Below, piece by piece: positions 24,526 through 32,867 of a stretch of 64,000 nt of DNA (position 1 is its first letter; every line of letters starts with the position of its first letter). The notes under the pieces were generated by a model. The model was given only the letters and a program-made list of their open reading frames with translations. It searched no databases and was not told the origin of the DNA. This DNA is from Vibrio xiamenensis (GTDB lineage Bacteria > Pseudomonadota > Gammaproteobacteria > Enterobacterales > Vibrionaceae), in NCBI RefSeq assembly GCF_900100015.1, contig NZ_FNDD01000026.1, forward strand, positions 1 to 64,000, written 5' to 3'. The translations under genes and the position numbers were made by a program.

Positions 24526-25356
24526 ATGGAACAGTTAATCCGAGATGAGATGCGCGTATTGCCGTCAATTGATCCACATTTTGAAATTACCCGCCGCGTC
24601 GATTTTATTAAACGCAAATTGTTAGAATCCGGTTGTAAAACACTGGTATTGGGCATTAGTGGCGGTATCGACTCGACCACCTGTGGACGTCTCGCTCAGT
24701 TAGCCGTTGAGCAACTCAACGAAACCGCATCTGAAAAAAGTTATCAATTTATCGCGGTACGTTTGCCTTACGGCGAACAAAAAGATGAAGAGGAAGCGCA
24801 AATCGCGCTGCAATTCATTCAGCCAAGCCATTCTGTCGCAGTGAATGTCAAAGCAGGCGTCGACGGCATCCATGCTTCTACTCATGACGCACTGGCCGAT
24901 ACAGGCCTTTTGCCACAAGATGAGTCTAAAGTCGACTTCGTAAAAGGTAACGTCAAAGCACGTGCGCGCATGGTGGCTCAATATGAGATTGCGGGTTACA
25001 CCGGAGGATTGGTGCTAGGGACTGACCATTCGGCAGAAAACATCACTGGCTTTTACACTAAATACGGTGACGGCGCCTGTGACCTTGCCCCGTTGTTTGG
25101 CTTGAGTAAACGCCAAGTGCGCGAAGTCGCAGCCACCTTAGGCGCGCCTGAGCTGCTTGTAACCAAAACACCAACCGCCGATTTAGAAGAGCTCTCGCCA
25201 CAGAAAGCGGATGAAGAGGCACTAAGCCTAACTTATGATCAGATAGATGACTTCCTAGAGGGGAAACCGGTTGCTGACTACGTCGCCGATAAACTCATCA
25301 GCATCTACAAAGCGACGCAGCATAAGCGCCAACCGATTCCAACCATCTACGACTAA
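24526..25356 (+). CDS. nadE: Ammonia-dependent NAD synthetase
   Basis: 276 residues, the usual length, from MEQLIRDEMRVL with CAGGAAA before the ATG. SGGIDSTTCGRLAQLA (about 46-61) is the PP-loop; GTDHSAENITGFYTKYGDGACDLAPL is the NH3-dependent NAD synthase signature; DLEELSPQKADE follows. It converts deamido-NAD to NAD with ATP and ammonia. It ends before the terminator at 25511. Confidence 0.97.
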   Translation: MEQLIRDEMRVLPSIDPHFEITRRVDFIKRKLLESGCKTLVLGISGGIDSTTCGRLAQLAVEQLNETASEKSYQFIAVRLPYGEQKDEEEAQIALQFIQPSHSVAVNVKAGVDGIHASTHDALADTGLLPQDESKVDFVKGNVKARARMVAQYEIAGYTGGLVLGTDHSAENITGFYTKYGDGACDLAPLFGLSKRQVREVAATLGAPELLVTKTPTADLEELSPQKADEEALSLTYDQIDDFLEGKPVADYVADKLISIYKATQHKRQPIPTIYD

Positions 25357-25464
25357 CGTCAACGTTTCTAAGCCTCTTGGGTCCCGTATCGACGGGCCCT
25401 AACCATTTCAGAAACGAGCACACAAATGTGACGGTAATGGCCATGATGCGCAAAATCACATTGG

Positions 25465-25515
25465 GCTAAAAATGAAGTGGTGCTAAAAATGACGTGCCGT
25501 TAAAAATGAAAAGGG
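25465..25515 (+). repeat. Three 17-bp tandem repeats
   Basis: Units starting at 25465, 25482 and 25499 share (G)(C/T)TAAAAATGA with exact 17-bp spacing, just before the nadE terminator. No ORF passes through them. Confidence 0.6.
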
Positions 25516-25535
25516 AGCCGAAGCTCCCTTTTTCT
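25511..25535. terminator. Bidirectional terminator nadE / LuxR-type gene
   Basis: AAGGGAGC-CGAA-GCTCCCTT with TTTTT after it; the opposite strand also has T-runs. Confidence 0.85.
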
Positions 25536-25543
25536 CATTTACA

Positions 25544-26212
25544 TCAAACTCGTTCTTCTAATGCAATGTTATTGTTCGCCCAAAGCAGTGCTTGTAAGCG
25601 GTTTTTCGCATTTATTTTCTTAAAGATATTATGTAAATGCGTTTTTACTGTATTCTCGCTTACAAACAGCTCATCAGCAATTTGTAAGTTCGACGCCCCA
25701 TGACCTAGCAAGCGAATAATCTCTTTTTCACGCTTAGTTAAATTCGCATAAACTTGAGATGTGGTCACCGTATTTGCACAACGGAAATGCTCGATGTAAT
25801 CCTGAGCAACCTTGCGCGATAACCACATTTCGTCTTGCATGATCTTCTGCATTCCTTTCAAAAGGAGTGACAAGTCATCGTCAACATAGAAAACACCCAC
25901 TAAATTGCGCCATTTAAACAAATGTGATGATGCAACGTCTTTAGGACAGTTGATCACGATCTCACGAATGTTATTACTTAGCGACGACTTAGCTTGGTTG
26001 TACATTTCGAACTTTTCATCATCCAGATAATGGTAATCAATCAGTACAAAGTCACCCAGATCCGGCTGAGAAGCGTTTTCTTGAGCCAACTCAGACACTG
26101 ACACGATGTTTACATCTAACTGAATACCTTTTTCTAACGAATCCTTGAATAGTTTCGACTGCATGCTGACATCTGATAACAAGGTTAATTGATGAGTCGT
26201 GTTAGTTGTCAT
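25544..26212 (-). CDS. VpsT/CsgD-like LuxR-family regulator
   Basis: 222 residues: an N-terminal receiver-like domain without a normal phosphoacceptor context (residues 1-130) and a C-terminal LuxR HTH (LTKREKEIIRLLGHGASNLQIADELFVSENTVKTHLHNIFKKI). Before the HTH is EMWLSRK: W-L-S-R fits the W[FLM][TS]R motif through which VpsT binds cyclic di-GMP. So it probably controls matrix or biofilm genes in response to c-di-GMP (inference from the motif). It is alone between nadE and two secreted proteases. Confidence 0.8.
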   Translation of the reverse strand: MTTNTTHQLTLLSDVSMQSKLFKDSLEKGIQLDVNIVSVSELAQENASQPDLGDFVLIDYHYLDDEKFEMYNQAKSSLSNNIREIVINCPKDVASSHLFKWRNLVGVFYVDDDLSLLLKGMQKIMQDEMWLSRKVAQDYIEHFRCANTVTTSQVYANLTKREKEIIRLLGHGASNLQIADELFVSENTVKTHLHNIFKKINAKNRLQALLWANNNIALEERV

Positions 26213-26329
26213 TTTGAACCTCTCCAGCTCGACTTCGATGTGTAAAGTTAAAACTATCGTTTAGGCATAATTAGTCAACACAGTCGTAACCGCACTAAAC
26301 GACTTCATTGCCTTAATTAAACTTTACAA

Positions 26330-27421
26330 TCAATCATTTATTAAATATATCTTATCTTTGAGATTTGGGCATATTGGTACTTTTCGGCGCAAATTTCGTG
26401 ACAACAAAGACAATTGAAGCAGCAAGTCACGACCCCAAGCACCGCTGCGAAGTATTAAAATGCAAACAAATAGTGTGATCTGCTTCCAATCTAAGACTCC
26501 ACCACCAGAAGATTTACTCGTTACTTCTGATTGAGTCGTTGCACCGTTTTGAATCAATACGCGTTGACCATCTTGGGTCGCGACGTAATATTTGGGCTCA
26601 ACTTGACCATTAATCACGCGGCTGATCCAGCCTTGATAATCGTAGAGTTCAGTGAATACCGACGTTACGGTTGCATCTTCCTTACCACATACAGAAGTGC
26701 CAAAACTCGTTAGCCCTATTTGATGGTAATTTGCACCGTCAAACCAATACACCGGTCCGCCAGAATCGCCGCTGCAGGTCGCATTTTGATATCCATCGGT
26801 TACCTCGCCTGAGAAACACAATTGCGAGCGGCTGATTGCATCACCAAAGTAGGCTTGGCAATTGGCATAACTGACTAGATTAAGCGTGGTCTCAAGCAAC
26901 TGGGTTCCACCTTGTTGGTTACCTGCGATATAACCATGCCCGACCGCAATAAAGCTGCCGTATGAGGGATAAGTATTGTTGTAAGTGGTATTGATAAAGC
27001 TTGAATAATCATCAACGTTCATCGCACTGGCAGTTTTGATGATCGCAATGTCATTAGGCCACAGCGCAGCTTCGGTATCGATATAGTCGCTTCGATAATA
27101 AAACGCCTGCGCCCTAACTTGCTCACTGGTTAAGAAGTCGCTCTCATCCTCAAGCTGCGGCGCAATCACGGTATAGAGCATGGTGTTTTGATCTTCATAA
27201 ACGCAGTGCGCCGCGGTAAGTACATAGTTCGCGTTAATAATGGTCGCACCGCAAAAACTATTGGGGCTATACACAGAATCGGTACGATAGAATAAACTTG
27301 CGAATGATGGGTAGTTAGCAATACTGGCGTCGGAGCCGTTTACAATAAAAGGCTGAATCTCAACGCTAAAACTTGAGAATGAGTATAAGCAACTGGCGGC
27401 TAACAGACCATAACGCCTCAT
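26330..27421 (-). CDS. Secreted trypsin-like serine protease with unusual C-terminus
   Basis: 363 residues with a signal peptide and the trypsin fold: IVNGSDASIANYPS, LTAAHC (His), NDIAII (Asp), CSGDSGGPV (Ser). After the domain come a linker and SSGGGVLDWKQITLFVCILIL, which looks like the Gly-Gly plus membrane helix of a GlyGly-CTERM sorting tail, but about 35 more residues follow where the basic end should be. A frameshift or a divergent tail is possible. It is cotranscribed with no partner: a terminator separates it from the related gene at 27509. Likely a type II secretion substrate. Confidence 0.8.
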   Translation of the reverse strand: MRRYGLLAASCLYSFSSFSVEIQPFIVNGSDASIANYPSFASLFYRTDSVYSPNSFCGATIINANYVLTAAHCVYEDQNTMLYTVIAPQLEDESDFLTSEQVRAQAFYYRSDYIDTEAALWPNDIAIIKTASAMNVDDYSSFINTTYNNTYPSYGSFIAVGHGYIAGNQQGGTQLLETTLNLVSYANCQAYFGDAISRSQLCFSGEVTDGYQNATCSGDSGGPVYWFDGANYHQIGLTSFGTSVCGKEDATVTSVFTELYDYQGWISRVINGQVEPKYYVATQDGQRVLIQNGATTQSEVTSKSSGGGVLDWKQITLFVCILILRSGAWGRDLLLQLSLLSRNLRRKVPICPNLKDKIYLIND

Positions 27422-27437
27422 AATGCCCTCTAAAACA

Positions 27438-27474
27438 AAACGGGTAACCTCACCAAAGTGTAGGTCACCCGTTT
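27438..27474 (-). terminator. Terminator after the second protease gene
   Basis: AAACGGGT/ACCCGTTT with an inner ACCT/AGGT block separated by one A-C mismatch, in the 87 bases between the two protease genes, with a short T-run on the minus strand. Confidence 0.7.
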
Positions 27475-27508
27475 AAATGATGCGCTGTAAAAGCCAAACA
27501 TCGGAGCT

Positions 27509-28549
27509 CTAGCGTTGACGCCTTCTCAGCATCGCAAGTGGCATTAAGATCAGTAGCCATAAACTGCCAAAGCTGCCGCCGCTAGAGGAAAGGCTAGCAA
27601 TTGTGGATTCATCTGTGGACGAGTCGCTACCGCTGCCTGCCACACTCGATTCACTGAAGTAAGACTCACGCTCATCTTCTGTCGACGTTAATGTCGGTTC
27701 GATTTGACCATCTAATACTTCATCAATCCAATCAGCGTAATCGGTTAACTCAGTAAAAACTGACGTCACTGTCGATGATGCGTTACCACAGATCGAAGGA
27801 CCAAAGCTGGTAACTCCAACTTGGGTCAAAGTGTCTGTATCAGTATTTTGCCAATAGACAGGTCCACCAGAATCACCATTGCACACCGCGTTTTTTAAGC
27901 CACTTGCTTCGCTGTAGTCGCCTGTAAAACAGATTTGCTTACTCGTTAGTGCCTCTCCATCCGAGAATGCTTTCTGACACGTAGCATTAGCGACATAAGT
28001 TAAAGACGCTGCCTGTAAAGAGTCTGCATTGTCAACACCCGTAGCTGTATTACCATGCCCAACCGCTAAGAATGACTCTTCCGTTGAACGATAGTCCTCA
28101 CTATCTGCTCGAGTGATCGCTGAGCCGCTACTCATCGCCTCTTCAAGCGTGACAATTGCAATATCATTTGGATAGAGTTGACTTGCATCACTTGCATAGT
28201 CGTCAGGATAGTAAATTTCACTGATTCGAATGCGTTGTACATCATATGGGTAGTCAGACTCATTCTGTAAATATGGGACAGCCACAGTAAACAAGCGAGC
28301 TTCTTCGTCATCATAAAAACAGTGGGCTGCAGTTAACACATGGGTTGAATCAAGGTAAGTACCACCACAGAAGCTACCCGTATAATAGTAACCATCGTAT
28401 TCAATCGTATCCAAAAAAAACGCTACGGTGGATGGATAGTCTGCAACATCGACATCTTCACCATTAACGATATATGTAGAAATATCAGATGCAGCAAAAC
28501 ATGACGTCGCAGAAAGTAGCGTAAATGCCAGCAAAGTAGTTCGTTTCAT
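27509..28549 (-). CDS. Secreted trypsin-like protease with GlyGly-CTERM tail
   Basis: 346 residues from the ATG at 28549 (MKRTTLLAF). Signal peptide, then YIVNGEDVDVADYP, LTAAHC, NDIAIV and CNGDSGGPV give the trypsin catalytic triad. A Ser/Glu-rich linker leads to SSSGGSFGSLWLLILMPLAMLRRRQR: Gly-Gly, membrane helix and Arg cluster, the GlyGly-CTERM signal cut by rhombosortase before type II secretion in Vibrio (as for VesB). It is paralogous to the adjacent protease. Confidence 0.88.
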   Translation of the reverse strand: MKRTTLLAFTLLSATSCFAASDISTYIVNGEDVDVADYPSTVAFFLDTIEYDGYYYTGSFCGGTYLDSTHVLTAAHCFYDDEEARLFTVAVPYLQNESDYPYDVQRIRISEIYYPDDYASDASQLYPNDIAIVTLEEAMSSGSAITRADSEDYRSTEESFLAVGHGNTATGVDNADSLQAASLTYVANATCQKAFSDGEALTSKQICFTGDYSEASGLKNAVCNGDSGGPVYWQNTDTDTLTQVGVTSFGPSICGNASSTVTSVFTELTDYADWIDEVLDGQIEPTLTSTEDERESYFSESSVAGSGSDSSTDESTIASLSSSGGSFGSLWLLILMPLAMLRRRQR

Positions 28550-28600
28550 TGCAAACACCAACTAAAAAATTATCGGCTCATTATAACTATCACCACACAC

Positions 28601-28627
28601 AAAAAAGCTCCCTATATAGGAGCTTTA
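28601..28627 (-). terminator. Terminator after gcvT
   Basis: AAGCTCC and GGAGCTT stem with a 7-base loop, followed on the minus strand by six Ts. Confidence 0.85.
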
Positions 28628-28684
28628 CTTAAATTTACGTAATGTTAGCAATAAGGTCACATTTTCTAAATTGACATTTTTGGC

Positions 28685-29806
28685 TTACACGCCGCGATAA
28701 TAGCGCTGAGGAACAAAGGGCATTTTAGCCACGGTCATCGCCAGCATTTTTCCGCGTACTTCCGCAAACACTTCAGTATCAAGGGCGCTAAAATCACTTT
28801 GTACATACGCCATCGAAACGGGTTTACCTGCATTTGGCCCTGCAGTGCCACTGGTCACCACGCCAATTTTTTTACCTTCGCCGTCAAACAGTTCAGTACC
28901 TTCACGCACAGGCGCTTTGGTTTGGCCAACTAAGCCAACACGTTTACGCGCCACATCTTTGGTTTCAATTTGCTTAAGGATCACATCGGCGCCTGGAAAA
29001 CCACCTTCACGCTCACCGCCTTGACGGCGAACTTTTTGAATCGCCCACAGTAGACTTGCTTCCACTGGCGTCGTGGTTGTGTCTAAGTCATGACCATACA
29101 AGCATAAACCACACTCTAAACGCAGTGAATCACGTGCGCCAAGACCAATCCACTCAACTTCCTGCTCACCCGTTAGCAACTTAGCCAGCGCCGCCGCATC
29201 TTGCTCAGCAACAGAAATTTCATAACCGTCTTCGCCGGTGTAACCGCTGCGACTGACAATGCATTGCAAGCCAGCAATTTCAAGCTCACGCACATCCATA
29301 AACAACATATCGGAAACTTGTGGCGCAAAGCGTGCCAGCACTTGCGCCGCTTTCGGGCCTTGCAGAGCCAGCAATGCGCGATCGCTGATCACTTCCAATT
29401 CAACACCTTCTGGCAAATGGGCTTGCAGATGAGCGATGTCTTGTTGTTTACACGCCGCATTAACCACCACAAATAGATGCGAGCCTAAATTAGCAACCAT
29501 CAGATCATCCATGATACCGCCTTGAGGGTTAGTGAAAAACGCATAGCGCTGTTTCCCTGCAGGCAGATCGATAATATCGACCGGTACTAATGACTCTAAA
29601 AACTGCGCTGCGCCAGCGCCGTGCAGGCGTAACTGGCCCATATGAGACACATCGAACAAACCGGCGTTATCACGGGTGTGAAGGTGCTCTTTCTTGACGC
29701 CGAGCGGATACTGAACCGGCATATCGTAGCCTGCAAACGGTACCATTTTCGCACCAGCGTCTAAGTGCACAGCGTGTAACGGGGTCTTTAATAGTTCTTG
29801 AGTCAT
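28685..29806 (-). CDS. gcvT: Glycine cleavage T protein (aminomethyltransferase)
   Basis: 373 residues from the ATG at 29806 (MTQELLKTPL), where GGAG lies seven bases before; the ATG at 29818 would put that GGAG inside the gene. FAGYDMPVQYP, SHMGQ, SGYTGEDGYEI and GLGARDSLRLE are hallmark motifs. It transfers the aminomethyl carbon from GcvH to tetrahydrofolate. It lies on the opposite strand to glyA-gcvH-gcvP, with the regulator gene between, and has two operator-like sites in its upstream region. Confidence 0.97.
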   Translation of the reverse strand: MTQELLKTPLHAVHLDAGAKMVPFAGYDMPVQYPLGVKKEHLHTRDNAGLFDVSHMGQLRLHGAGAAQFLESLVPVDIIDLPAGKQRYAFFTNPQGGIMDDLMVANLGSHLFVVVNAACKQQDIAHLQAHLPEGVELEVISDRALLALQGPKAAQVLARFAPQVSDMLFMDVRELEIAGLQCIVSRSGYTGEDGYEISVAEQDAAALAKLLTGEQEVEWIGLGARDSLRLECGLCLYGHDLDTTTTPVEASLLWAIQKVRRQGGEREGGFPGADVILKQIETKDVARKRVGLVGQTKAPVREGTELFDGEGKKIGVVTSGTAGPNAGKPVSMAYVQSDFSALDTEVFAEVRGKMLAMTVAKMPFVPQRYYRGV

Positions 29807-29878
29807 GTTGTTCTCCATAAACGTAACCTGAGGCTTGAGTTGGCTCTTGGGTTGACGGTTTGCTTAATGCAATTCGTG

Positions 29879-29892
29879 TTTCCTATAATAAA
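29879..29892. promoter_or_regulatory. Operator candidate 1, upstream of gcvT
   Basis: TTTCCTATAATAAA: 12 of 14 match the palindrome TTTCCTATAGGAAA at 30843. Confidence 0.55.
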
Positions 29893-29984
29893 CAGCATGC
29901 CGCGCTTTTGATGCTTTAACAAGCTCAGAAGCATGCAAAACGTGAAGTTTAACAAGTTAACAACCGGTTTATGGGCAAATAAAA

Positions 29985-30021
29985 AGCGCTATTTCGAAGA
30001 TCTTAGTCTCGAAATAGCGCT
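29985..30021 (-). terminator. Terminator of the XRE-cupin regulator gene
   Basis: AGCGCTATTTCGA pairs perfectly with TCGAAATAGCGCT (13 bp, 11-base loop). On the minus strand TTTTT follows, so it ends the regulator transcript before gcvT. Confidence 0.85.
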
Positions 30022-30057
30022 AATTTGACCACGTTTACGCCAAAGCAACCGTTTGCT

Positions 30058-30071
30058 TTCACTATAGGAAA
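30058..30071. promoter_or_regulatory. Operator candidate 2, upstream of gcvT
   Basis: TTCACTATAGGAAA: 12 of 14 match TTTCCTATAGGAAA, with the right half intact. It is 17 bases from the regulator stop. Confidence 0.5.
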
Positions 30072-30087
30072 CTTAACCAAGTGGCGA

Positions 30088-30711
30088 TTATTTCGCCGTC
30101 ACCCATAGAATTTGCGCATCCTCTTCGCTCACAGACACCAACATATGGCCCATATTGGCGTCGTAATAGACGCTGTCACCGGCATCCATTTTCACCGGCT
30201 CGTAAAACTCAGAATAGAACATCACTTGGCCAGATAAAATCAGCAGAAATTCCTCACCGTCATGGCGAACCCAATCACTGTATTCTTCAAACGCTCGTGC
30301 ACGAATGCGGCTCTTAAACGGCATCATCTTTTTATTCGATAATTGCGTCGCCAAAAGCTCGTGTTCATAGGTTTGAGTCGGGTGCGGTTTCCCTTGCTGA
30401 TTACGGGTTAAATCGCGACGCCCAGTAGCGACTTTTTTTCTTGGTGGTTCAAAGAGTTGAGGCATATCAATCTGCAAACCATGTGCGAGTTTTTGCATCG
30501 CTTGGAACGTCGGTGAGATCTGCTCGTTTTCAATTTTGCTCAGCGTCGAGCGCGCAAGCCCAGTACGTTGACTGGCCTCTTCTAATGTCAGCCCTAAGCG
30601 GCTGCGAATCTCTTTAATTCGTTCACCCAATTTCAACGGTTCGATAGCCTGCTCAAGAGACTCTTTTTCGAGCGTTAGGGACGGGTATTCATCGTGGATG
30701 TCTTGGGACAT
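30088..30711 (-). CDS. XRE-cupin transcriptional regulator of glycine genes
   Basis: 207 residues. HTH at about residues 28-70 (GERIKEIRSRLGLTLEEASQRTGLARSTLSKIENEQISPTF), then a C-terminal cupin (about 135-205: HDGEEFLLILSGQV, DAGDSVYYDANMGH), a small-molecule sensor fold. Located between gcvT and the divergent glyA-gcvH-gcvP. Four copies of one palindrome lie in front of gcvT, its own gene and glyA, so it most likely binds them and responds to glycine or a one-carbon signal (inference). It is not GcvA, which is LysR type. Confidence 0.85.
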   Translation of the reverse strand: MSQDIHDEYPSLTLEKESLEQAIEPLKLGERIKEIRSRLGLTLEEASQRTGLARSTLSKIENEQISPTFQAMQKLAHGLQIDMPQLFEPPRKKVATGRRDLTRNQQGKPHPTQTYEHELLATQLSNKKMMPFKSRIRARAFEEYSDWVRHDGEEFLLILSGQVMFYSEFYEPVKMDAGDSVYYDANMGHMLVSVSEEDAQILWVTAK

Positions 30712-30733
30712 AATCCCCTCTTTATGATTAAAC

Positions 30734-30745
30734 TTCCTGTAGGAA
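30734..30745. promoter_or_regulatory. Operator candidate 3, just before the regulator gene
   Basis: TTCCTGTAGGAA, 23 bp before the regulator start. Same TTCCT and AGGAA half-sites with one centre change; placed for autoregulation. Confidence 0.6.
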
Positions 30746-30842
30746 CGGCTCCTAGATTAGCCATTGTGCATCATGCGACTTAATGAAGATAGCCAAGCTG
30801 AATAAATATACCGTGCTCTCGCTAACAAAAACAGAAACTATG

Positions 30843-30856
30843 TTTCCTATAGGAAA
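30843..30856. promoter_or_regulatory. Operator candidate 4, upstream of glyA
   Basis: TTTCCTATAGGAAA, a perfect 14-bp palindrome in the 319-base region between the regulator gene and glyA. Confidence 0.65.
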
Positions 30857-31030
30857 TTTTTGGTTGATTGTTGTTAGGACAACGGCTATGTTACCAGCTT
30901 GTTAGGTTGGGAAATGGAACGCGCCGCCGCAAAATACACACGGCTTAGCCGCGACCAAAGTACTCCAAGCGACTGAAATAGAGCGTCTTTAAGCAGACTA
31001 ACTAACCCACTATGGAATGGAAGGTTTTAC

Positions 31031-32326
31031 ATGAGTCAGTCTTATTCAAATTACAGCCTCGAACATTTCTTTTCTACTCAGCTCGCCGCGACAGATGATG
31101 CGGTATTTGCGGGAATCCAAGCGGAACTCAGTCGTCAAAACGATCAAATCGAATTGATCGCTTCAGAAAACATTGTTTCAAAAGCGGTCATGCAAGCCCA
31201 AGGCACCTGCCTAACCAATAAATACGCTGAAGGCTATCCTGCACGTCGCTATTACGGCGGTTGTGAGCACGTTGATACCATTGAGAGTATTGCTATCGAG
31301 CGCGCTAAAACTCTTTTTAGTTGCGGCTACGCAAACGTTCAACCGCACTCAGGTGCTCAAGCCAACGGCGCGGTGAAATTGGCGTTACTAGAGCCCGGCG
31401 ACACCATTTTGGGCATGTCGCTCGATGCTGGCGGCCACTTAACTCATGGCGCGCGCCCTGCTCTATCTGGCAAATGGTTCAATGCCGTTCAATACGGCGT
31501 TAACCAGCAAACCCTCGAACTTGATTACGACGCGGTGCGCGAACTCGCAATTAAGCATCAGCCGAAAATGATCATTGCAGGCGGCTCGGCGATTCCAAGA
31601 CAAATCGATTTCGGCAAATTTCGCCAAATCGCGGATGAAGTCGGCGCGCTACTAATGGTCGATATGGCGCATATTGCAGGCCTTGTGGCAACTGGCGCTC
31701 ACCCAAGCCCACTACCACACGCCGATGTGGTCACCACCACCACGCACAAAACCCTGCGCGGCCCTCGCGGCGGGATGATCCTCACCAATGATGAGGCGAT
31801 CGCGAAAAAAATCAATTCTGCCGTTTTCCCGGGTTTACAAGGCGGGCCGTTAATGCACGTCATCGCCGCTAAAGCGGTGGCGTTTGGTGAAGCGCTGGGC
31901 CCCGAATTTAAACGTTATATCGATAACGTGATTAACAACGCCAAAGTGCTGGCCGAAGTGTTACAAACTCGCGGCTGCGATATTGTAACTGGCGGCACCG
32001 ACACTCATTTGATGCTGGTTGATATGCGCCCTAAAGGGCTGAAAGGAAACCAAGTAGAACAAGCCCTTGAGCGCGCAGGGATCACCTGCAACAAAAATGG
32101 CATTCCATTTGATTCAGAAAAACCTATGATTACATCTGGGATTCGCTTGGGCACCCCAGCCGGAACCACACGCGGCTTTGGCGTTGAAGAATTTAAACTT
32201 ATCGGTCATTGGATCGGTGATGTATTGGATGGGTTGATCACCCATCCGCAAGGCAATGCAGAGATCGAACAACAGGTTCGTAAACAAGTGCAAACGCTTT
32301 GCCATCGCTTTCCGCTTTACCAATAA
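31031..32326 (+). CDS. glyA: Serine hydroxymethyltransferase (second copy type)
   Basis: 431 residues. The PLP lysine motif TTTTHKTLRGPRGG is present, as are QIELIASENI and SGAQANGAVK. It interconverts serine and glycine with tetrahydrofolate. Placed with gcvH and gcvP, it looks like a dedicated copy for glycine use; most Vibrio carry another glyA elsewhere (knowledge, not seen here). GGAAGG lies before the ATG, and a perfect operator candidate is 175 bp upstream. gcvH starts 35 bases after it. Confidence 0.96.
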   Translation: MSQSYSNYSLEHFFSTQLAATDDAVFAGIQAELSRQNDQIELIASENIVSKAVMQAQGTCLTNKYAEGYPARRYYGGCEHVDTIESIAIERAKTLFSCGYANVQPHSGAQANGAVKLALLEPGDTILGMSLDAGGHLTHGARPALSGKWFNAVQYGVNQQTLELDYDAVRELAIKHQPKMIIAGGSAIPRQIDFGKFRQIADEVGALLMVDMAHIAGLVATGAHPSPLPHADVVTTTTHKTLRGPRGGMILTNDEAIAKKINSAVFPGLQGGPLMHVIAAKAVAFGEALGPEFKRYIDNVINNAKVLAEVLQTRGCDIVTGGTDTHLMLVDMRPKGLKGNQVEQALERAGITCNKNGIPFDSEKPMITSGIRLGTPAGTTRGFGVEEFKLIGHWIGDVLDGLITHPQGNAEIEQQVRKQVQTLCHRFPLYQ

Positions 32327-32361
32327 CATTTTCATACTTAAGTATTTTTGGAGATTTAGAA

Positions 32362-32742
32362 ATGGACAAGACACTGAAATTTACCGATAGCCACGAGTGG
32401 GTTCGTGACAACGGCGACGGCACTGCAACTATCGGTATTTCTGAGCATGCGCAAGAGATGCTAGGTGACGTGGTATTTGTCGATTTACCCGAAGTCGATG
32501 CAGAAATCGAAGCAGGCGAAAACTTCTCTCTGGTAGAGTCGGTTAAAGCTGCTTCTGATATTTACGCGCCTGTGACTGGCCAAATCATCGAAATCAACGA
32601 AGAGCTCGAAGATAGCCCAGAACTGATTAATGAAGAACCGTATGAAGGCGGTTGGATCGTAAAAGTTAAGTTGGCCGACCCAGCTGAACTTGACGATCTG
32701 AAAGACGCTGACGAGTACAGCGCTTCAATCGAAGACGAATAA
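32362..32742 (+). CDS. gcvH: Glycine cleavage H protein
   Basis: 126 residues with GGAGA before the ATG. The lipoyl lysine lies in LVESVKAASDIYAPV (about residue 65). It shuttles the aminomethyl group between GcvP, GcvT and the L protein; the L protein gene is not in the window. The hairpin downstream lowers read-through into gcvP. Confidence 0.97.
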   Translation: MDKTLKFTDSHEWVRDNGDGTATIGISEHAQEMLGDVVFVDLPEVDAEIEAGENFSLVESVKAASDIYAPVTGQIIEINEELEDSPELINEEPYEGGWIVKVKLADPAELDDLKDADEYSASIEDE

Positions 32743-32756
32743 GTCATTGAATATAA

Positions 32757-32784
32757 AGCTGCCCGATGATGGGGCAGCTTTTTT
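32757..32784 (+). terminator. Terminator/attenuator between gcvH and gcvP
   Basis: AGCTGCCC and GGGCAGCT form an 8-bp stem with a 7-base loop, then TTTTTT. It would stop most transcripts after gcvH, so gcvP may have its own promoter or antitermination. Confidence 0.85.
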
Positions 32785-32867
32785 CTTGGTCAGTCTTTAC
32801 TGACAACGATGTAAAGGAAAGCAATACCCTGATTAGTGCGGTATCGCCTGAGAAGGTAAAGGAAATC

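Noticed and set aside
29807..31030. Glycine riboswitch upstream of gcvT or glyA
   Set aside because: The conserved riboswitch core was not found by eye on either strand; the palindromes explain regulation instead.
32766..32867. Extended N-terminus of gcvP
   Set aside because: It would start within the terminator hairpin; the conserved GcvP start and ribosome binding site are at 32868.
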